64,000 nucleotides of DNA from Candidatus Melainabacteria bacterium. Lineage in GTDB: Bacteria; Cyanobacteriota; Vampirovibrionia; Obscuribacterales; Obscuribacteraceae. Below, piece after piece: positions 17,714 through 25,559 of this stretch (its first letter is position 1; each line of letters opens with the position of its first letter). Made by a program: the position numbers and the translations under genes. Below the pieces are notes generated by a model. That model ran no database searches, had not been told where the DNA came from, and saw only the letters and a program-made list of their open reading frames with translations. Location: positions 2,046,001-2,110,000 of the forward strand of contig JADJWK010000001.1 in the NCBI GenBank assembly GCA_016716405.1. Direction: 5' to 3'.

Positions 17714-17737
17714 AAAAATCGCAATATTGCGATTTTT
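17714..17737. terminator. Perfect 24-base palindrome, probable bidirectional terminator
   Basis: AAAAATCGCAAT is followed immediately by its exact reverse complement, giving a 10-11 bp hairpin with a short ATAT loop. The T5 on the 3' arm and the mirrored A5 would serve termination from either strand. It sits between lysC (+, ending 17630) and a - strand gene ending at 17907, as expected for a shared terminator. T8 tracts follow at about 17761 and 17812. Confidence 0.6.
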
Positions 17738-17906
17738 CGAATCTGATTTCAGAGCCTGCATTTTTTTTGAATGTTGGTGCCTAACTCTCTCTGCAATCAA
17801 AGTTTCGTGGTCTTTTTTTTGATCGCCAGGTCATATTTTCTCCAGGCAAACTGAGCTTCTTCTCCGACTTGACCAATAGGATCAAGAAAATCGCGGAAAT
17901 CTTGAC

Positions 17907-18608
17907 CTAGAAGGTCAAGTTTTTGTCTTTCAACTTTTGCTTCTCTGCCCGCTCGACTTTGATTCTACTGTCTACCTGAAAGGGCTCCTTGTTCTGGCAG
18001 TGGCGGCAGTCCCACCAGCCGTCTTTGACGAAGTCCTGAAAGAGACCATGCGGGTCGGGTGAAAGCATTGTCAGAGCGTCGCCCCGGTGGCAAATGGGGC
18101 AGGTCGGATTGAGGACGGTTCGTACCTTCTTGTGCAAGGCAATTGCAGCGTCACGATTTCCGGTCCATGCATAGAGCCTGTCCAGACGGTCGCGCAATAG
18201 GGCTACGGAAACGCTGTTGTCGCCTTCCCGCGCAATGTATTCGTCGATGAGCCGTCGGCATCGCTCTTGCGCCTTCAGGCACTTCCTGTTCCACTCCGGA
18301 TCTTTCTGGTAATCATATAAGCTCTCGATGGTTTGGTCATCTGTGTCGCTCACCGCCTTAATCGTCCAGGTTCTGTGGCTTGCGATCTGCTCTGTCACAG
18401 GTTCTCGTGCTTCTTCTGGAAAGTAGGTCCTGTAGATATCCTCATAAAGCTGACCTTCTGCGGCGGCCAGATCGGCAATTCGCCGATCCGGTCCTGCGAA
18501 TCCTGCGATCTGCCGTGAGTGTTGCCAGCAAAAGCCTGCTGTGCAAAGCACAATAACTAGATGAAATCCGACTGTAGTAAGGTTCAGTCGACCTGATTCA
18601 AATGCCAT
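17907..18608 (-). CDS. Hypothetical membrane-anchored protein with Cys pairs
   Basis: A 233-residue protein from the ATG at 18608; starts at 18650 or 18701 are also in frame. One N-terminal hydrophobic segment (LTTVGFHLVIVLCTAGFCWQ) should anchor it in the membrane. The body is helical and charged (DRLDRLYAWTGNRDAAIALHKKVRT has a TPR-like look). Near the C-terminus two cysteine pairs, CPICHRGD and CRHCQNKEP, are spaced about 30 residues apart and could bind zinc or form a redox/haem site; CxxCH is the haem-c motif, and CPICH matches it formally. There is no operon partner. The family is not recognised. Confidence 0.68.
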   Translation of the reverse strand: MAFESGRLNLTTVGFHLVIVLCTAGFCWQHSRQIAGFAGPDRRIADLAAAEGQLYEDIYRTYFPEEAREPVTEQIASHRTWTIKAVSDTDDQTIESLYDYQKDPEWNRKCLKAQERCRRLIDEYIAREGDNSVSVALLRDRLDRLYAWTGNRDAAIALHKKVRTVLNPTCPICHRGDALTMLSPDPHGLFQDFVKDGWWDCRHCQNKEPFQVDSRIKVERAEKQKLKDKNLTF

Positions 18609-18787
18609 GGTCGGTCGGTCTAGCTCCACTTGCCGAATCATGTATATCATTGTACCGGGAGTCTCGTCCTGTCGCTTATACCGAAGGCTCAGGAACAGCA
18701 TTATTTGCGAACGAGAGTCAGAATGCAGGCGAGGATCATGCCAGCAATATTCAGCGCCGTGTTTCTTGGTGGTAGCACGATTGAGCC

Positions 18788-18799
18788 GGGGGGGGGGGG
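18788..18799 (+). repeat. Run of 12 G residues upstream of rhomboid gene
   Basis: A G12 homopolymer lies 75 bases before the rhomboid-TPR start codon. Tracts of this length are prone to slippage and in promoter regions can switch expression by changing spacing. No promoter elements around it are clear enough to show that here. Confidence 0.85.
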
Positions 18800-18873
18800 C
18801 GGTGGAGCATAATCTTTAAGTCGGCTTTCGGCGGGCTTTCTGGAGCGCAGGGAGAATCCGGTATATTGGTCAG

Positions 18874-20301
18874 ATGACACTGGAGACAAAGAGCGCCTCG
18901 ACTTTGACCGGCAAATTCGCCGGCAGGATGCGCCTGTCCGTCACCAATGTCTTCGTGATCATCAATGCGCTCTACTTCGCGGCTATGATCGCCCTGGACG
19001 GCTGGTCGGCATTGTATGAGCCTTCGAAGAATACCCTCATCGAGCTGGGTGCCAACTTCGCACCATTGACGGCCGGGGGCGAGCCCTGGCGGCTTCTCGC
19101 CTGCGCTTTTCTGCATTCGGGCAGCCTGCATTTCCTGGTCAATATGTACGTGCTTTTCGTGCTCGGTCACGACGTGGAAGAGGACATCGGGTGGTGGCGG
19201 TACCTTCTTCTCTATCTCGCTCTCGCTCTCTTCGCATCGGTGACCAGTCTGGGCTTCACCGACATCGGCGCCGTGTGCGTCGGAGCCTCCGGTGCCGTCT
19301 GTGGGCTGCTTGGCTTTGCCACTGGGCGTATTGGCGACAACGAAGGGCTGCCCATGCGGGATATCATCAAGCGTCGCCTTCTGATTCTTATCTTCTTTAT
19401 CGCAATATTGCTATATCAGAGCTTCCTGATGCCGTACATAGATAATGCCGCCCACCTCGGAGGGCTTTTCGCCGGAGTGGCGGCGGGGGTGACCTATGGG
19501 CTGGCGCGACGCTCCGGGCACCAGTGGCTGACCCTGTCCGGACCGCTGGTGGTGGCGCTGCTTTCGCTCGGCATCTTTCACCTGGAGGAAGCCGAGCTTT
19601 CTAAAGATCCGCGCCTTGCCGGGCACCGTGAGTTTATCCGAGCCGTAAAACTGCTCAAGAAAGAAGAATACGCCAGATCTCTTCCGCTATTTGACGAAGC
19701 CGTGAAGATGGTGCCGGACGATCCCAGGGTGCGTCTCAATCGCGCCCGGGCGCTTCTGGAGCTGAAGAAGTACGAGCTCGCTCTTGCTGATTTGTCTGTT
19801 GCCGAGAAAAATCTTCCAGACGAAACCATGGTGCCGGTGATGAAGAGCATGGTCCTGCACTCCATGGGGCGGTATCAGGAAGCGAAGAAAGAAATACGCA
19901 TCGCGCTTGCCAGAGCGCCCGGTGACGGGCAGCTGTACAATAATCTCGCCTGGACCCAGGTGGCAAGCGGAGAACTCGACGGGGCTCTCGCCAACGTCAA
20001 TCGCTCCCTTCGCGATGGACCGGCTTATGCTGCTCTCGACACCCGGGCGGTGATCTATATTCTTCAGGGCAAAACCGAAGACGCCCTCAACGATCTGAAC
20101 ACGGCGATCAATTTGCAGCCTGCGAGCTCCGCAGCTTACTTTCACAGAGCGGCGCTCTCCAATCTCAAAGGCGATGACTTCCTCACCGACAAAGATCTCA
20201 GGCTCGCCGTCGAATACGGCTATGATCCCGAGCCCTGGGAAAAAGATCGGTTCGGCACTCTGGACGCGCGATTCGAGAGCATGAAGCGCACGACGAAGTG
20301 A
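18874..20301 (+). CDS. Rhomboid-family intramembrane serine protease fused to TPR domain
   Basis: A 475-residue protein. Residues 20-235 are a six- to seven-helix rhomboid core. It has the conserved FLHSGSLHFLVNMYVLFVLG region, the catalytic Ser in GASGAVCGLLG (Ser139) and the catalytic His in NAAHLGG (His194). Rhomboids cleave transmembrane helices within the membrane. Residues about 250-475 are tetratricopeptide repeats (AVKLLKKEEYARSLPLFDEAVKM, ALLELKKYELALADLSVAEKN), expected to bind partner proteins. The ATG at 18874 begins a polar N-terminal tail. The catalytic dyad is intact so activity is likely; substrate unknown. The gene stands alone downstream of a G12 tract. Confidence 0.9.
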   Translation: MTLETKSASTLTGKFAGRMRLSVTNVFVIINALYFAAMIALDGWSALYEPSKNTLIELGANFAPLTAGGEPWRLLACAFLHSGSLHFLVNMYVLFVLGHDVEEDIGWWRYLLLYLALALFASVTSLGFTDIGAVCVGASGAVCGLLGFATGRIGDNEGLPMRDIIKRRLLILIFFIAILLYQSFLMPYIDNAAHLGGLFAGVAAGVTYGLARRSGHQWLTLSGPLVVALLSLGIFHLEEAELSKDPRLAGHREFIRAVKLLKKEEYARSLPLFDEAVKMVPDDPRVRLNRARALLELKKYELALADLSVAEKNLPDETMVPVMKSMVLHSMGRYQEAKKEIRIALARAPGDGQLYNNLAWTQVASGELDGALANVNRSLRDGPAYAALDTRAVIYILQGKTEDALNDLNTAINLQPASSAAYFHRAALSNLKGDDFLTDKDLRLAVEYGYDPEPWEKDRFGTLDARFESMKRTTK

Positions 20302-20554
20302 CTGTTGAGGAAGACTGACTGGTTCAGCCCAAAGAGTGCTGTCGAAAAGCCGCCTTTCCGTTGACTTGGTCAGGCACGCGCACAAGAGACCAGGTGGCTG
20401 AAGCTGATCTCTCATGCATTCTGTCGCGATTCTGGCTTTCAAGCGAAGTCTGGTGGTGTTCCGCTGGTTACTTATTTCACTCCACACCAGGAGTGATGGC
20501 GGATTGGCAATCATTCACTAGACTGTGCGTCTATCAGGCAAAGGGTGGTTGACC

Positions 20555-21550
20555 ATGAACAAGACCGAGGATCCGCGGGAATATTGGAAGGTCTTTTTCG
20601 ATTCGTTCGAGAGTCTTCAGGCACCAGCCAGAGACAGGGAGGGGCGCTTGAAAGAAGCGATCTCGGATCTCGAGCTATCGGTGGAGAGGCGAAATGATGT
20701 CTTGGCTTATGCCTTTCTCTGTCTGGGAGAACTCCTGAGAGACCAGCAAAGGTACGAAGAGGCTGGCGAGCATTACGAGCGTGCTCAGAGCCTGATCGAG
20801 ACAAGAGCGGGCAAAGCCAATCTCTCTGATCACTGTCATATTCTGGAGAACAGAGCCGATTTCCTCTGCGAGACGGGTGATTTCGCCAGAGCTCTGGAAC
20901 TCAGGCGGGAGGCTCTCCATATCGCCGAGCAAGAGGATGTGCGTCCGCTTGAGGAGATCGCTATGGCAAGGCTTGCCCTTGCGAGCATAGCGATGGTGCT
21001 CAAGGATTTCGTTTCGGCGGCCAAGAGTTATGAGGAGGCTCTAGAGACTCTAGAGTGCCTGCCTGATCGAGAAAGCTTCGTCATCACGGGCTACTCGGCC
21101 CTGGCCGGGCTCTATTATCTGATGGGGAGATTCGAGGAGTCGGAGGCGTACACTTCCAGGGCCATTGCTCTTGCGGACGCCACCAGTCAATCTGAGTCCA
21201 GGTTGAATATGCTTGCTCTTGCTCTATGCGCGCAGGGCAGGCATGACGAAGCCAGACCGATTTGCGAGAGCGCTCGTCAGGTTTGTGGCGAGACAGGTAC
21301 TGATCCGGATGCGGCTGCCTTCCTGAGTCAGCTTGCCGATGTCTATTGCCTGCAGAGGCGCTTCGATGAGGCCGAAGCGCTTTGCAAAGAAGCATTTTTC
21401 CAGAGAGAGAAAGCACTGGGCTCGCCGAATCCAAGCCTCGCAAGCAGGTTGGCGACATACTCTTTTCTATTGTTACAGGAGGGGCGGGATCGGGAGGCCT
21501 TTAGAATACAAAGGCGCCTGGAGTCGGTCACGGGAGGATCAGTGAAGTGA
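20555..21550 (+). CDS. TPR protein translationally coupled to tyrosine phenol-lyase
   Basis: A 331-residue protein built almost entirely of tetratricopeptide repeats (ERRNDVLAYAFLCLGELLRDQ, RYEEAGEHYERAQSLIETR, DFARALELRREALHIAEQ, DFVSAAKSYEEALETLE, RFEESEAYTSRAIALADA, RFDEAEALCKEAFFQRE), with the 34-residue kinesin-light-chain-like spacing. There is no signal peptide. The ATG at 20555 follows AGGGTGG. Its stop codon overlaps the GTG start of the lyase gene by four bases, so the two proteins are made together. It may regulate or scaffold the lyase, but that is inference from coupling only. Confidence 0.85.
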   Translation: MNKTEDPREYWKVFFDSFESLQAPARDREGRLKEAISDLELSVERRNDVLAYAFLCLGELLRDQQRYEEAGEHYERAQSLIETRAGKANLSDHCHILENRADFLCETGDFARALELRREALHIAEQEDVRPLEEIAMARLALASIAMVLKDFVSAAKSYEEALETLECLPDRESFVITGYSALAGLYYLMGRFEESEAYTSRAIALADATSQSESRLNMLALALCAQGRHDEARPICESARQVCGETGTDPDAAAFLSQLADVYCLQRRFDEAEALCKEAFFQREKALGSPNPSLASRLATYSFLLLQEGRDREAFRIQRRLESVTGGSVK

Positions 21551-22992
21551 AGAGAAGAGACCGCAGATCGTGGGCAGAGCCATTCAAGATAAAGATGGTC
21601 GAGCTTCTGTCCGTAACGGATCAGGATCAGCGTATCAGGGCGATAGAGGAGGCGCACTACAATACCTTTTTGCTTCGCTCGGAAGACGTCTATATCGATT
21701 TGCTCACTGACAGCGGCACCTCTGCAATGAGTGATTATCAGTGGGCTGGCATGATGATGGGTGACGAGGCATATGCCGGCTCGAGGAATTTTTTCAAGCT
21801 TCAGGAAACGGTCGAGCGATACTACGGCTATCCTCTGACAGTACCGACTCACCAGGGGCGTGGTGCCGAGAATATTGTATCCAAGCTGCTTATCAAGCCC
21901 GGTGACATAATTCCCGGAAATATGTACTTTACGACCACCAGGCTTCATCAGGAGCTTGCCGGTGGTACCTTTCACGATATCATCATCGACGAGGCTCATA
22001 ATGCCAGTCTCGATCATCCGTTTAAGGGAAACACGGACCTGGACAAGCTCGAGTCGCTGATAGAGTCTCATGGAGCGGACCGAATTCCGTACGTGTCGAT
22101 TGGTGCCTGTGTCAATATGGCGGGCGGGCAGCCATTCTCTTTGTCAAATCTAGAGGAGGTCAGCCGTCTTTGCCGGAAGCACGGCATACTGGTAATTCTT
22201 GATGCTACCCGGGCACTGGAGAATTGCTGGTTCATAAAGATGCGCGAGTCCGGACAAGAGCACAGGACATGTGCCGAGATCCTCAAGTCAATGTGCGATC
22301 TTACTGACGGCTGCACGATGTCCGGTAAGAAGGACCTGCTTGTTAACATTGGAGGTTTCTTTGCCCTGCGGGATCCCGATCTGTACCGAAAAGCTTGCGA
22401 GCTGGTTGTGGTGTATGAAGGACTGCACACTTATGGTGGAATGGCTGGAAGAGACATGGAGGCTATGGCCCGGGGGATCGAGGAGGCTGCTAGCGACGAT
22501 CACCTCAGGGCTCGAATCGGCCAGGTCTCTTACCTCGGTGAAATGCTTATCGAGGCCGGGATTCCAGTCGTCGAGCCTATCGGCGGCCATGCAGTTTATC
22601 TTGATGCCAGGCGGTTTCTTGATCATGTACCTCAAGAGGAGTATCCGGCCCAGGCTCTGGCTGCGGCGCTCTATATCGACTCCGGGGTGAGAGCGATGGA
22701 ACGGGGAGCCGTCTCAGCCGGACGTGACAGGACAACCGGTGAGAACCGCTATCCTGAGCTCGAGCTGGTTCGGCTTACAATTCCACGCAGGGTCTATACA
22801 CAGGCTCATATGGATGTTATTGCCGAGTCAGTGGAGGCTTGCTTCGAAAGCCGGCGGGGCATAACTGGGCTGAAAATGACATACGAGCCTGAGAGTCTCA
22901 GGTTCTTCCAGGCTCACTTCGAGCCAATTGCACCTTTTCGGCTTTCCCCGGCGGTGTCGACTCATAAGGAAGAACTGCGTTCCAGACCATGA
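21547..22992 (+). CDS. tpl: Tyrosine phenol-lyase
   Basis: A 481-residue PLP beta-eliminating lyase that splits L-tyrosine to phenol, pyruvate and ammonia. Similarity to the enterobacterial enzyme runs end to end: DIYIDLLTDSGT-like block, MMMGDEAYAGS, PTHQGRGAEN, DATRA, TMSGKKDLLVNIGGF (PLP Lys262), YGGMAGRDMEAM and VRLTIPRRVYT. Residues that separate it from tryptophanase are all of the tyrosine type: Thr129 in YFTTTR, Met384 and Arg386 in GVRAMERG, and Phe453 in LRFF, matching Thr124, Met379, Arg381 and Phe448 of the Citrobacter enzyme. The GTG start overlaps the TPR gene. The enzyme has a patchy distribution, so transfer is plausible. The reverse reaction can form tyrosine. Confidence 0.92.
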   Translation: MKRRDRRSWAEPFKIKMVELLSVTDQDQRIRAIEEAHYNTFLLRSEDVYIDLLTDSGTSAMSDYQWAGMMMGDEAYAGSRNFFKLQETVERYYGYPLTVPTHQGRGAENIVSKLLIKPGDIIPGNMYFTTTRLHQELAGGTFHDIIIDEAHNASLDHPFKGNTDLDKLESLIESHGADRIPYVSIGACVNMAGGQPFSLSNLEEVSRLCRKHGILVILDATRALENCWFIKMRESGQEHRTCAEILKSMCDLTDGCTMSGKKDLLVNIGGFFALRDPDLYRKACELVVVYEGLHTYGGMAGRDMEAMARGIEEAASDDHLRARIGQVSYLGEMLIEAGIPVVEPIGGHAVYLDARRFLDHVPQEEYPAQALAAALYIDSGVRAMERGAVSAGRDRTTGENRYPELELVRLTIPRRVYTQAHMDVIAESVEACFESRRGITGLKMTYEPESLRFFQAHFEPIAPFRLSPAVSTHKEELRSRP

Positions 22993-23008
22993 TTCCAGTA
23001 ATCTTTCA

Positions 23009-23605
23009 CTAGTCGCTGGATTCCTCTAGTTCGGATTCGATAGACTCGCCAGCTTCGGTGGAGTCTACTTCCTCGACCTGGTCCCTGAGTTTGCGCAGGC
23101 CCTTGCTGAAGTCTCTGCCGCACATCTCGTCCATGTCCATGAAGACTTGCATGACCTTGCAGATGAAGGGGCTTTCTCCTTCCATTGCCCAGGTCACTTT
23201 TGTAGCGTCCTCTTCGGGCTCGAGAGAGAAGACGACTTTGTTGTCTCCTTTGAAGGGGCGGACGAAGTGAAGGTCGATGTAGACTTTGTTGGGCTCTTCG
23301 ATCTTGGTTATCTCCATGCTTCCCTGCCCGACGTCATCGTTGCCGTCCCAGGAGTATGCGGCGCCCGGTCCAGCTTCCGGACCGCCAAAGGTCCTCTTCA
23401 TTTTCGGATCTAGTTCTTCGTAGGGTGACCAGGAACTCCAGTTGCGGAGGTTGTTGATTTTGGGAAAGATCTCTTCTGCTGAAGCGCTTATCGTCTCGGA
23501 TCGCTCGACTTTTAAGACATCGGGTTTGGTGGCAGCAATTCCGAGTATCGCTGCTACCGCGATGGCAGTAACGCCGACTGAAATGAGCGCGATCTTTTTG
23601 AACAT
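23009..23605 (-). CDS. SRPBCC-family (polyketide cyclase-like) membrane-anchored protein
   Basis: A 198-residue protein with an N-terminal hydrophobic segment (IALISVGVTAIAVAAILGIAA) that is a signal anchor. A START/Bet v 1-type fold follows: VLKVERSETISASAEEIFP, INNLRNWSSWSPYEELDP, MEITKIEEPNKVYIDLHF, VTWAMEGESPFICKVMQVF. The acidic tail ESIESELEESSD is low-complexity. SRPBCC domains bind hydrophobic ligands in a deep pocket; the ligand is unknown here. The start at 23605 has AAAGGAGA at ideal spacing. It converges with the tyrosine phenol-lyase gene, with 16 bases between their stops. Confidence 0.85.
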   Translation of the reverse strand: MFKKIALISVGVTAIAVAAILGIAATKPDVLKVERSETISASAEEIFPKINNLRNWSSWSPYEELDPKMKRTFGGPEAGPGAAYSWDGNDDVGQGSMEITKIEEPNKVYIDLHFVRPFKGDNKVVFSLEPEEDATKVTWAMEGESPFICKVMQVFMDMDEMCGRDFSKGLRKLRDQVEEVDSTEAGESIESELEESSD

Positions 23606-23892
23606 CTTATTCTCCTTTCGAGATCAAATCTATTATAACTAGAGCGGTCACGACTGGAGCGGTCATTTCTTTGCTCCTTTTCTTTCGGGCAATGGATAGT
23701 TGGAGTTCGGTCGAGATAGCGGCGCAGATGTGCCAGGCTTTCACTTGCGATTTTGGAGTCCTCCTTCGCCTTGGCGAAGATTCCACCGTCGTGGGCGCCA
23801 GCCCGGGCGAATGGCACCGGCACGATACCCTGTAGCGACAAGCGGTATCGCAGCGGCACTTGTAATCAAGAGCAGACCGAAGTCTTCGAGGC

Positions 23893-24210
23893 TCAAACGG
23901 CGGCCTCGCGCTCGGAGCTTTCCTCGAGTATAGCCTGGTGCATTGCTATCAGCCAGAAGGGGCAGATGGTCACGGCTATGGCGCAATTGACGGCTATTTT
24001 GCCGATGCGCTTCGATTTTCGATAGAAGCCTATGGTAGCCGGAAGACATAGGACGGTTACCAGCCAGACCGAGGTCAGGGCTGCGATGGCGATTGAAGCA
24101 CTCCATGCCCGGGCTCCCTGGAGATGCTGGTTTACCCAGAATGCGAGGGTCTCCAGAATAAGCGGAGGCAAGTTGAGCAGCATGCCCGATGCAATGGACG
24201 CCAGTGCCAT
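23893..24210 (-). CDS. Small membrane protein, possibly frameshifted
   Basis: A 105-residue hydrophobic protein with two to three membrane segments (MLLNLPPLILETLAFWV, SIAIAALTSVWLVTVLCLP, IAVNCAIAVTICPFWLIAM). It ends in ESSEREAAV. In the next frame, just downstream on the same strand (about 23925-23830), the sequence LSLEDFGLLLITSAAAIPLV looks like another membrane helix, so an intact gene could have continued and been cut by a frameshift. A DUF4870- or RDD-like four-helix protein would be possible, but I recognise no family motif. The Shine-Dalgarno is weak. Confidence 0.5.
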   Translation of the reverse strand: MALASIASGMLLNLPPLILETLAFWVNQHLQGARAWSASIAIAALTSVWLVTVLCLPATIGFYRKSKRIGKIAVNCAIAVTICPFWLIAMHQAILEESSEREAAV

Positions 24211-24300
24211 TGCCAGGGCGGGGCGGAACTGTGAAATCCCTAATTATTTATTCGATTTGCCGATTCGGGAGCTTCCCAATCGCGAACCGGATGATCGGTC

Positions 24301-24334
24301 GGATTAGATACCGGATTAGATACCAGAAATCTGG
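24301..24334 (+). repeat. 12-base direct repeat plus short inverted repeat upstream of SAF gene
   Basis: GGATTAGATACC occurs twice head to tail (24301-24312, 24313-24324). The second copy runs into the inverted repeat CCAGAAATCTGG (24323-24334). It lies about 90 bases before the SAF-domain gene and could be an operator, though this is not shown. Confidence 0.7.
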
Positions 24335-24421
24335 TAGTGTATCTGGTGACTTCTAAATAATAGATTCAGGAAGGTCTACTTCTGCCGATTGCATATTATG
24401 CTGGTAATCAGGAGGTGCGTT

Positions 24422-24718
24422 ATGAACAAGTCTTCTCGCAATAATATTTCCATCAAGGTTCCGATTGTCGTCCTTTGCATCAAGGCTGTCATGATAGCCG
24501 GCACGATGTGGATCTTCGAGAAGTTTGGCACGCCGGTCGTCATTGCGAACAGGGAGATTCCTACCCATACGCGGATCGATCTGACGATGGTCCACAAGTC
24601 CTACATGATGACCGACATCTATCGTGATGGCGCCCGCAATCTCACTTCTGTAGTGGGGCATGTCTCCACCTGCGACATTCCCAGGCAGGCACAGATAAGA
24701 ACTGTCGACTTTCAATAG
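24422..24718 (+). CDS. Small membrane-anchored SAF-domain-like protein
   Basis: A 98-residue protein. The ATG at 24422 has AGGAGG seven bases upstream, a strong reason to prefer it over the GTG/ATG codons eleven positions earlier. One N-terminal membrane helix (VPIVVLCIKAVMIAGTMWIF) is followed by VVIANREIPTHTRIDLTMV and VVGHVSTCDIPRQAQI. That resembles the SAF domain of CpaB/FlgA proteins (a DIPAGTxI-like strand, then a second DIxxGxxI). CpaB takes part in Flp pilus assembly, but no pilus genes are near and the protein is far shorter, so the role is unknown. It lies 34 bases upstream of the TonB-like gene. Confidence 0.7.
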   Translation: MNKSSRNNISIKVPIVVLCIKAVMIAGTMWIFEKFGTPVVIANREIPTHTRIDLTMVHKSYMMTDIYRDGARNLTSVVGHVSTCDIPRQAQIRTVDFQ

Positions 24719-24752
24719 GACGACCGGAGCAGGTTCGTTGTATCTTATAGAG

Positions 24753-25460
24753 ATGCGCCGTCTTCTTCTGGTATTCGTCGTTCTTCTCGTCTCTATCCCG
24801 AGCCCGGTCTGGTCACGAGCGGACACGGCGGCCTGGAGCACCAGCGTGAGCATGGCGAGCTTTCTGATCGCGAATCACGAATACAAGTCGGCGGAGGACA
24901 TGCTCAGCGCAGCCACGCGCCTGGCGACGACTCCTTACGAGCTCTATGCCGCCGGGCGCATGCTGGCGCGTTTATACGAGCAGCAGAACAAGCTCGACCA
25001 GGCGATAAAAGTGTACGCCTGGTGCTACGACATGCGGACCAGGTCGGGAGATGATGTCTACGATTCGGTCGAGCGTCTCTACAGGCTGAACGTCAAGCTC
25101 GGCAGAAACAAGGACGCCATGCGCTGGCGAGAGATCCTGCGCCGCAGCGAGTCCCATGGTGGCTCCGATGACGGACGGTTTCATGGCTTCATGAGAATGC
25201 TCGAGCTCAAGCTCCTGCCCCTCTGGCGTATGCCCAGAAGCGTCGGCAGAGGGCACACGACCGGGCGCGGCGGGCGGGTGGTCTGCAACTGGTTGATGGT
25301 CAAGCCCGATGGTCACTTCGCTTCTATCCACGTGAGCCAATCTTCCGGCGACAAAGACCTGGACTTCGCCGCGCTTCAGGCTGTGGTGACTCTCAACAAG
25401 TTCATTTATCCCCCGGAGAGCATCGAGAGGGAGATCGAAGTGGAGTACTCGTTCCGCTAG
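24753..25460 (+). CDS. Secreted protein with TonB-like C-terminal domain
   Basis: A protein of about 235 residues from ATG 24753 (TTG 24738 is also possible). It starts with a signal peptide (MRRLLLVFVVLLVSIPSPVWS). A helical, TPR-like middle follows (NHEYKSAEDMLSAATRLATT, KLDQAIKVYAWCYDMRTR). The last 60 residues match the TonB C-terminal pattern (MVKPDGHFASIHVSQSSGDKD, then LDFAALQAVVTLNKFIYPPE). In TonB this domain contacts outer-membrane receptors; there is no membrane-spanning TonB box or ExbBD partner here, so it is a periplasmic TonB-domain protein of unknown partner. It is probably co-transcribed with the SAF gene. Confidence 0.75.
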   Translation: MRRLLLVFVVLLVSIPSPVWSRADTAAWSTSVSMASFLIANHEYKSAEDMLSAATRLATTPYELYAAGRMLARLYEQQNKLDQAIKVYAWCYDMRTRSGDDVYDSVERLYRLNVKLGRNKDAMRWREILRRSESHGGSDDGRFHGFMRMLELKLLPLWRMPRSVGRGHTTGRGGRVVCNWLMVKPDGHFASIHVSQSSGDKDLDFAALQAVVTLNKFIYPPESIEREIEVEYSFR

Positions 25461-25559
25461 GGCAAGCCCCGGCAGGAGAAAACTTCGGTCAGGGTAAACC
25501 CCAGTGTTCACTCCTGACAACCTGGCTATGATAATGGCTCGGGGTTGTGGGAAGAGACG

